A stretch of 39,444 bases of DNA, taken from the NCBI GenBank assembly GCA_020632665.1, contig JACKFC010000037.1, positions 1 to 39,444 of the forward strand. Reading direction: 5' to 3'. The translations under genes were made by a program, and so were the position numbers. This stretch comes from Deltaproteobacteria bacterium (GTDB lineage Bacteria > Myxococcota_A > UBA9042). A model generated the notes under the pieces. The model had not been told where the DNA came from. It searched no databases and was given only the letters and a program-made list of their open reading frames with translations. Below are positions 33,984-39,444 of this stretch, piece by piece (positions within the stretch are counted from its first letter, which is position 1; each line of letters opens with the position of its first letter).

Positions 33984-34922
33984 ATGCACGTTCTCGTCAC
34001 CGGCGGCGCCGGCTTCATCGGCAGCAATACCGTCGACCATATCCTGGCCGCCGGGCACCGTGTTCGCGCCCTCGACGACCTCAGCAGCGGCCACCTGCGC
34101 AACCTCGACGCGGCGCGCAACTCCGGCGATCGCTTCAGCTTCGCCGAAGCCGATATCCGCGACGCCGACGCCGTCACCGCGGCGATGGACGGCATCACCC
34201 ACGTCCTGCACCTCGCAGCCCAGGTCTTCGTCCCGACCTCGATCGAGCAGCCGGTCTTCTCCGGCGCGGTCAACATCGCCGGCTTCCTCAACGTCCTCGA
34301 CGCGGCCCGTCGGGCCGGTGTGCAGCGCTTCGTCTACGCCTCCTCGGCGGCGGTCTACGGCATGCCCGACGCGCTGCCGGTGCGCGAGAGCACGCCACCC
34401 TCGGCGCTCTCACCCTACGCCCTGGAGAAGCTGGTCAACGACCAATACGCCGCCCTCTTCGGCACGCTCTACGGCGTCTCCTGCTGCGGCCTGCGCTACT
34501 TCAACGTCTACGGCCCGCGGCAAGATCCGCGCTCGGCCTACTCCGGCGTCATCAGCAAGTTCTGCGAGCGGGTCGCCGCGCAGGCGCCGGTGACGATCTT
34601 CGGCGACGGCAAACAGACCCGCGATTTCGTCTCGGTCCGCGACGTCGCCCGCGCCAACCTCGCCGCGCTGCAGTCCGAGACCTCCGGCGTCGTCAACGTC
34701 GCCACCGGCAGCAGCGTCGACCTGCTCGAGCTGCTGCAGACCCTCGCCGCCCTGGTCGGACGCACGATCGCGCCCGAGTTCGCGCCCGGCCGCAGCGGCG
34801 AAGTCCGCCACTCCGCAGTCGATCCGGCGCGCATGCGGGACGAGCTGGGGCTGACCGCGCTCACCTCTCTTCACGACGGCCTGCGCACATTGCTGCACAG
34901 CCTCGACGTCGAGACCGTTTGA
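33984..34922 (+). CDS. NAD-dependent UDP-sugar 4-epimerase, PelX/GalE-like
   Basis: A 312-residue extended short-chain dehydrogenase. ATG 33984 follows GTGAGGA by 5-6 nt. TGGAGFIG at 6-13 is the NAD-binding glycine motif, YASSAAVYG carries the catalytic Ser/Thr region, and Tyr145 and Lys149 in SPYALEK form the YxxxK pair. LRYFNVYGPRQDP is the usual substrate-loop region. In some Pel loci the epimerase PelX converts UDP-GlcNAc to UDP-GalNAc, the Pel precursor; the genomic position makes that role likely. UDP-glucose or a uronic-acid epimerase activity cannot be excluded. A divergent 204-bp region separates it from the minus-strand gene upstream. Confidence 0.85.
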   Translation: MHVLVTGGAGFIGSNTVDHILAAGHRVRALDDLSSGHLRNLDAARNSGDRFSFAEADIRDADAVTAAMDGITHVLHLAAQVFVPTSIEQPVFSGAVNIAGFLNVLDAARRAGVQRFVYASSAAVYGMPDALPVRESTPPSALSPYALEKLVNDQYAALFGTLYGVSCCGLRYFNVYGPRQDPRSAYSGVISKFCERVAAQAPVTIFGDGKQTRDFVSVRDVARANLAALQSETSGVVNVATGSSVDLLELLQTLAALVGRTIAPEFAPGRSGEVRHSAVDPARMRDELGLTALTSLHDGLRTLLHSLDVETV

Positions 34923-35072
34923 TACGCGAACGACCTCGCTCGGAGCTGCCTCTTTCAGCTTGATTCCAAGCCATTGCTCCGGAGTCGACGCGCCGCGATC
35001 GACCCGGGCGAGCCTCGAGGTCGTTTGCTCGCCGAACGATTGTTCGAACCCACCGCAGTCGATCGATTTCGC

Positions 35073-35101
35073 TTGCGAGACCGCATGCTGGGACGTATCT
35101 T
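35073..35101 (+). promoter_or_regulatory. Possible sigma-70-type promoter of the deacetylase gene
   Basis: TTGCGA (35073-35078) and TATCTT (35096-35101) are separated by 17 bp, about 20 bp ahead of the GGAGGA ribosome-binding site at 35122-35127. Each hexamer matches the consensus at about four positions. The region between the epimerase stop and this gene (34923-35133) is otherwise without recognisable features. Confidence 0.35.
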
Positions 35102-35133
35102 CGGAAGTGGTCCCGTGTGTTGGAGGACACCAT

Positions 35134-38100
35134 ATGCCCCTCGCTCCGATCTCGAATGCTGCCTCGATGACGCAACCCACTGGTAGGCTGCCACGGCTCC
35201 GCGCCGCGCTGCTGATGCTGGTGGTGGCGTCGCTGCTGGCTGCGCCGAGCGCGTTCGCGCGCACCTTCGTCCTGGACGGAGATCTCTCCGAATGGGGCAA
35301 CGCCGACCGGATGGACGCCGCGCCCGGCATGGGCGTGGGTGGCTACGAGCTCTACGGCTACCACGACGCGACGGCGCACAAATACCACCTGGCGATCGTG
35401 GCCCCGATGGCGATCGGTCCCTCCACCACGGTCTGGATCAACACCGACAACGACACCTCCACCGGCTACCTCGTCTGGGGCGCGCTGGTCGGCGCCGAAT
35501 ACAACGTCAACATCGCCTGGGACGGCGCGCCGCACCTCTACAGCGGCGCCGACGGCGAGACCTGGCAGATCGGCCCGCTGAGCCACGCCTACAGCGCCGA
35601 CAAGCAGATCTTGGAGCTCGAGCTGACCGAGGGGATGGTCGGCGCCGGCACGCCGATCTCGCTCTGGCTCGACGTCAACAACGCCGTCTTCCTGCCGAGC
35701 TGGTTCGGCGGCAGCGGCTACGTGGTCGACGCGGTCGGCATCCCCGCGCCGCCGGCAGACCCGAACGGCGCCATCACGCTCGACGGCGACCTCTCGGATT
35801 GGACCGCGAAGGACCGCATCGACCGCCTGCCCGGCATGGGCGTGCTCGGCTACGAGGTCTACGGCCGCGCCGACGGGCAGACCTACTACCTGGCGCTGCG
35901 CGCGCTGCCGCCGGCCGCGCCGATCGGGGCGCAGACCACGTTCTGGCTCAACACCGACCGCAACCGCAGCACCGGCTATTTGGTCTGGGGCATCGCAGTG
36001 GGCGCCGAGCTCAACGTCAACGTCGCCGCCGACGGCACGCCGCACCTCTACAGCGGCGCGGCCGCCGAGAATTGGCTGGTCGGGCCGCTGCCGCATGCCT
36101 ACGGAGAAGGCGGCAACGTGCTCGAGATCGCCGTTTCGCAGGAGCTCGTGGGCGCCGGCAAGGGCAGCATCGACGTCAGCGTCGACGTGAACAACCTCAT
36201 CTTCCTGCCCGCCGACTTCACCGGCCCCGGCCACACGCTCTACCACCCGGTGGACCTGCCCGAGCGTGACCTCGACGCGCCGCGCCGGGTCGGCATCGTC
36301 TTCTCGCAGACGACGCAGAACGCCTTCTTCCACGACAAGGGCTACGCGCAGCTCTACACGGCGATGCAGCACCAGGCGATGCTCGCCGGCGTGCCGACCG
36401 TGCTGCTGCACGAGACCGACCTGCTCGACATCAACAAGATCAAGGACCTCCGCGCCTTGGTCTTCCCCTACTTCGCCAACGTCGAAGAGGGCGACGTCGC
36501 GACGATCGAGGACGTGCTCATTCGCGCCGTGCACCACTACGGCATCGGCATCATCGCGGCCGGCAACTTCATGACCAACGACCCGACCGGCGCTGCGCTG
36601 CCGGGCGATAGCTACGCCCGGATGAAGAAGGTCCTCGGCCTGACGCTGCACGGCTACTTCGGCCCGATGGACCACACCCTGACCTCGCTCGACGGGCATC
36701 GGATGCTGAAGGGCTACGCCGCCGGCGAGCAGCTCGGCAACTACCCGGGCGGCTATATGCTCTACTACAAGCGCTACGACAGCGTGGCGCAGCCTTTGGC
36801 GATGGCGAACACCGCGAGCTCGACCCAGCCGGCGATCTGGGCCACCACCGCCGGCGCCCGCAGCGTCCACTTCGCCAGCCCCTCGGTCATCGGTGACACC
36901 GACCTCGCCTCGCGCGCGATCGCGTGGTCGGTCGACGGCGACGGCGCCTCGCTCGGCCTGCTGCCGACCCGAGACGCAGCGATCTTCATCGGCCGCTGCG
37001 ACATGGACCAATCGCAATACATCGACGAGGTCACCGAGCTCTACCCGCTGTTGATGGACGTCATCGGCAAGTGGAAGAACGAGCTGAACTTCGTCAGCAG
37101 CTACTACGTCAACGTCGGCAACAACGTCAAAGAAGGCGAGACGACGGATTGGAACTTCTCGCTGCCGATCTACCAACAGCTGATGGAGATGGGCAACGAG
37201 ATCGGCACCCACTCCTACACCCACCCGCACTACACCACGGACCTGACGGCGAGCCAGCTGCAGTTCGAGTTCCAGACCTCGCGCGACGTCATCGCCAGCA
37301 AGATCGGCGTGCCGGTCGTCGGCGCCGCGGTGCCCGGCAACCCCGAGTCGCTCGCGGTCGACGCGGCGCTGGCGCAGTGGTTCTCCTACGTCACGGCCGA
37401 CTTCTCCGGCCTCGGCGCCGGCTACCACGGCGCGATGGGCCTGCTGCACCCCGACGACACGATGGTCTACCTCGCGCCGAACCTCTACTTCGACTTCACG
37501 ATGCTCTCGTTCCTGCAGTACACGCCGGACCAATCGCTGCAGACCTGGACCTCGCAATACGACGCGCTGACCAAGCACGCCCGCGGCGCCTTCGTCGTCT
37601 GGCCGTGGCACGACTACGGCCCGACCGGCTACGAGGGCGCGCAATACCAGGAGTTCGTCTTCACCGGGCTGCTCGAGCACGCCGCCGAGGCCGGTGCGGA
37701 GTTCGTCACCGCGGCCAAGGCCGCCGCCCGCGTGCAGAGCTTCCGCAAGGCCGAAGTCCGCACCTCGGCCGTCGACGACGCGACCATCATCGCCGACGTC
37801 CAGGGTGACGCCGAGACCGGCGCCTTCGCCCTCTCGCTCGACCTCGCCGGCACCGACCAGCGGGTGGTCGCCTCGGTCGACGGCTGGCCGGCGTGGAACG
37901 ACGGTCAGGTCCTGCTCGGCGAGGGCACCCGCACCTACGTCGTGCGCCTGGGCCGCAGCTCGGCCGCCGAAGCGCACATCACCAAGCTGCCGATGCGCGC
38001 CAGCCTGCTCGACGCCCAGACCGTCGGCACCGAGCTGCGCTTCACCTTCCGCGGCGCCGGCGACGTGACCATCGCGCTGCCCGCCTCGGACGCCGTCATC

Positions 38101-38202
38101 GGTGGACGCTGCGGCAACAGCATGGCCGTGGTCGGCCGCTCGTTGGTCATCAGCTTCGGGGCCGACGCGGTCCACTCCTGCGCGATCGACTTCGGTCGGT
38201 AG
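35134..38202 (+). CDS. pelA: PelA-type deacetylase with tandem CBM9/DOMON-like modules
   Basis: A 1022-residue secreted protein. ATG 35134 has GGAGGA 6 nt upstream. The signal peptide ends LLAAPSAFA. Two similar modules follow (about 44-195 and 213-365), both opening LDGDLS(E/D)W and sharing GYEVYG, NTD..(N/T).STGYLVWG and PHLYSG; they resemble CBM9/DOMON-like carbohydrate-binding domains. From about 385 the sequence has the PelA middle domain (RRVGIVFSQTTQNAFF) and the deacetylase: Asp622 and Asp624 in GRCDMDQS, His693 and His697 in EIGTHSYTH, VGAAVPGNPES, VYLAPNLYFDFT and VVWPWHDYG. A C-terminal beta domain ends the chain. The hydrolase domain of classical PelA is absent and lies separately at 13883-14806. 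The expected role is partial de-N-acetylation of Pel in the periplasm. Confidence 0.87.
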   Translation: MPLAPISNAASMTQPTGRLPRLRAALLMLVVASLLAAPSAFARTFVLDGDLSEWGNADRMDAAPGMGVGGYELYGYHDATAHKYHLAIVAPMAIGPSTTVWINTDNDTSTGYLVWGALVGAEYNVNIAWDGAPHLYSGADGETWQIGPLSHAYSADKQILELELTEGMVGAGTPISLWLDVNNAVFLPSWFGGSGYVVDAVGIPAPPADPNGAITLDGDLSDWTAKDRIDRLPGMGVLGYEVYGRADGQTYYLALRALPPAAPIGAQTTFWLNTDRNRSTGYLVWGIAVGAELNVNVAADGTPHLYSGAAAENWLVGPLPHAYGEGGNVLEIAVSQELVGAGKGSIDVSVDVNNLIFLPADFTGPGHTLYHPVDLPERDLDAPRRVGIVFSQTTQNAFFHDKGYAQLYTAMQHQAMLAGVPTVLLHETDLLDINKIKDLRALVFPYFANVEEGDVATIEDVLIRAVHHYGIGIIAAGNFMTNDPTGAALPGDSYARMKKVLGLTLHGYFGPMDHTLTSLDGHRMLKGYAAGEQLGNYPGGYMLYYKRYDSVAQPLAMANTASSTQPAIWATTAGARSVHFASPSVIGDTDLASRAIAWSVDGDGASLGLLPTRDAAIFIGRCDMDQSQYIDEVTELYPLLMDVIGKWKNELNFVSSYYVNVGNNVKEGETTDWNFSLPIYQQLMEMGNEIGTHSYTHPHYTTDLTASQLQFEFQTSRDVIASKIGVPVVGAAVPGNPESLAVDAALAQWFSYVTADFSGLGAGYHGAMGLLHPDDTMVYLAPNLYFDFTMLSFLQYTPDQSLQTWTSQYDALTKHARGAFVVWPWHDYGPTGYEGAQYQEFVFTGLLEHAAEAGAEFVTAAKAAARVQSFRKAEVRTSAVDDATIIADVQGDAETGAFALSLDLAGTDQRVVASVDGWPAWNDGQVLLGEGTRTYVVRLGRSSAAEAHITKLPMRASLLDAQTVGTELRFTFRGAGDVTIALPASDAVIGGRCGNSMAVVGRSLVISFGADAVHSCAIDFGR

Positions 38203-38211
38203 TCCGCGGCC

Positions 38212-39444
38212 TCAGCGAGCCGGTAGCCCCACGACCACCCAGAAGCCCAGGTCCCAGGTCGGTCGCGGCGTCGCGTCCGGCGTGGCTTGATGCAGCGCTC
38301 GCGCGACGCGGACGCCGGCACGCAGCTGCGGCCAGAGCGCCCAACTCGCGCCGCCAGCGAGCAGGTTCATCCCGCCGGGGAGCCGAAGCCAGCCGAACTC
38401 GGCCTGCAGCCCGCCCCCCGGAGCGTCGGCGAAGAGGTCGCGCATCGCGATCGCGGCTTCGTAGGTGTCGAGGCTGCGGCCGACGCTCGCCGCCAGCGGA
38501 TAGCTGCGCAAGCCGCCACGCAGCACGACCCCCGCGACCGGCTCCAACCGCAGGCGCGCCCGCACACCGGCGCCGAGTCCGGCCTCACCGAGCTCTGCGA
38601 GCGTGGCGCCGAGCAGGTCGCGGCTCGCCTCGTAGCCGGCGTCGAAGCGCGCCGGGAGGTAGCTGCCGTCGGCCCAGCCGGGCGCGAGCGAGAGTTCGAG
38701 CAGCCGGTGGCGTTGGTCGCGCGCCAGCCAACCGAGGGTCACGCCGGCTTCGACGCCTGCGCCGAAGGCGGTGCCGTGGCTGGAGACGCCACCGGTGAGC
38801 CACGTCGCGACGGCGAGGCGCTCGCCACGGTAGACGCCCAGGCGCAGCTCGGTGGCGGCGATGGCGAGCGAGGAGCGCCGCACCGCGGCGGTGGCGCTCG
38901 GCGCGGCCTCGGCGACGTTGCGGTCGGCGGCGGCGTCGATCGCAAGGGTGAGGCTGCCGATGCCGGTCTCGGGCGGCCGCTCGCCGCCGAAGGGGCGCAG
39001 CGCCATCCGCGCGGCGAAGACCTGCCAGCTCGTGACGTCGTGGCCGAAGAGCTCGAGCTCCAGCGGCCCGCGGCGGCCGAAGACGTGCACGCCGGTGCGG
39101 TGGTGGTCGGCCAGCAGCGCCGAGCGGTAGCCGTCGACGATGGCGCCACGGCCGACCGTGAGGCCGCGGCTGCCGCTCGAGGTGGCGACCAGATCGCCGC
39201 CGGAGCTGCGGTATGCGAGGTGCTCGAGCGGCCGCAGCCACTCCGAGCGTTGATCCCAATCGCGGTCGCGCATGCCGAATTCTCCGGCCGGCGAGAAGAG
39301 CAACAGGCGCAGCGGCGGGGCGAGCAACAACGAGAGCGTCTCGGTTTTGAGGCCGAGGCGCGGCGTCAGGGTGGCCAAGCCCTCGCCGTCGACGCGATCG
39401 ACGCCGACGCCGGCGGAGAGCTCCAATCCGACCGGCGCCGCGCC
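38212..39444 (-). CDS. Probable outer-membrane protein, 5' end beyond window
   Basis: The minus-strand frame is open from the right edge for 410 codons and stops at 38212, 9 bp from the convergent deacetylase gene. There are no Cys-rich or catalytic motifs. The sequence has many alternating short strands with Gly, aromatic and charged residues (RLGLKTETLSLLLAPPLRLL, AGVEAGVTLGWLA, PTWDLGFWVVVGLPAR), which suggests a beta-barrel or large beta protein of the outer membrane. Its start lies outside the window, so a signal peptide cannot be checked. Being next to the Pel genes it may be related to export, but it is on the other strand. Confidence 0.68.
   Translation of the reverse strand, partial: GAAPVGLELSAGVGVDRVDGEGLATLTPRLGLKTETLSLLLAPPLRLLLFSPAGEFGMRDRDWDQRSEWLRPLEHLAYRSSGGDLVATSSGSRGLTVGRGAIVDGYRSALLADHHRTGVHVFGRRGPLELELFGHDVTSWQVFAARMALRPFGGERPPETGIGSLTLAIDAAADRNVAEAAPSATAAVRRSSLAIAATELRLGVYRGERLAVATWLTGGVSSHGTAFGAGVEAGVTLGWLARDQRHRLLELSLAPGWADGSYLPARFDAGYEASRDLLGATLAELGEAGLGAGVRARLRLEPVAGVVLRGGLRSYPLAASVGRSLDTYEAAIAMRDLFADAPGGGLQAEFGWLRLPGGMNLLAGGASWALWPQLRAGVRVARALHQATPDATPRPTWDLGFWVVVGLPAR

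Noticed and set aside
34861..38175. A 1104-codon minus-strand open frame opposite the deacetylase gene
   Set aside because: Its Val/Gly/Asp/Arg-rich translation is a shadow of high-GC codon bias. The plus frame has a signal peptide and catalytic motifs.
1..39444. CRISPR arrays, tRNA or rRNA genes
   Set aside because: No direct-repeat/spacer pattern, tRNA cloverleaf or rRNA segment was seen on reading the window.

Overview
The window is very GC-rich DNA with close gene packing, coding third positions that are mostly G or C, and several lipoproteins carrying Asp-rich linkers or 'CDDGDACT'-type cysteine repeats. That style is typical of Myxococcota and Bradymonadota-like deltaproteobacteria. 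This is an inference: no rRNA or tRNA gene is present to fix the taxon.

Layout. (1) 1-5053, minus strand: a very large cysteine-repeat lipoprotein that runs off the left edge, a small membrane protein, and a RHH/PIN (VapBC-type) toxin-antitoxin pair. (2) 5090-10093: a visibly lower-GC segment with a secreted metzincin-type metalloprotease, a Cys-rich lipoprotein and a small Pro-rich secreted protein. It lies between two 253-bp direct repeats. Each repeat is a copy of the 3' end of a POT-family transporter gene, complete on the right and a remnant on the left. (3) 9845-13629, minus strand: the intact POT transporter and, upstream of it, a secreted HEAT-repeat protein. (4) 13883-38202, mostly plus strand: a reorganised Pel exopolysaccharide locus.

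The Pel locus. A GH114 hydrolase lipoprotein resembling the N-terminal half of PelA, a membrane-anchored TPR protein, an outer-membrane beta-barrel protein (together like a split PelB) and a small membrane protein form a tightly overlapping cluster at 13883-19795. An unrelated block at 19809-24864 follows: an NqrB/RnfD-like membrane protein, a SAM methyltransferase, a MntA-HepT toxin-antitoxin pair whose antitoxin has an in-frame stop, and an IS3-family element. Then come pelD, pelE, pelF and pelG (24964-30544), the inner-membrane c-di-GMP receptor and polymerase/export complex. Downstream are a lipoprotein of the endonuclease/exonuclease/phosphatase fold, a minus-strand protein with four Cys-paired repeats, a UDP-sugar 4-epimerase that could supply UDP-GalNAc, and a PelA-type deacetylase with two CBM9/DOMON-like modules in place of the hydrolase domain. 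No PelC was found. The window ends in a partial minus-strand protein of outer-membrane type.

Main points of interest: the split and shuffled PelA/PelB architecture, the low-GC cargo bracketed by copies of a transporter 3' end, an octanucleotide repeat at the start of the metalloprotease gene that could switch its reading frame, and the broken antitoxin beside an apparently intact HEPN toxin.
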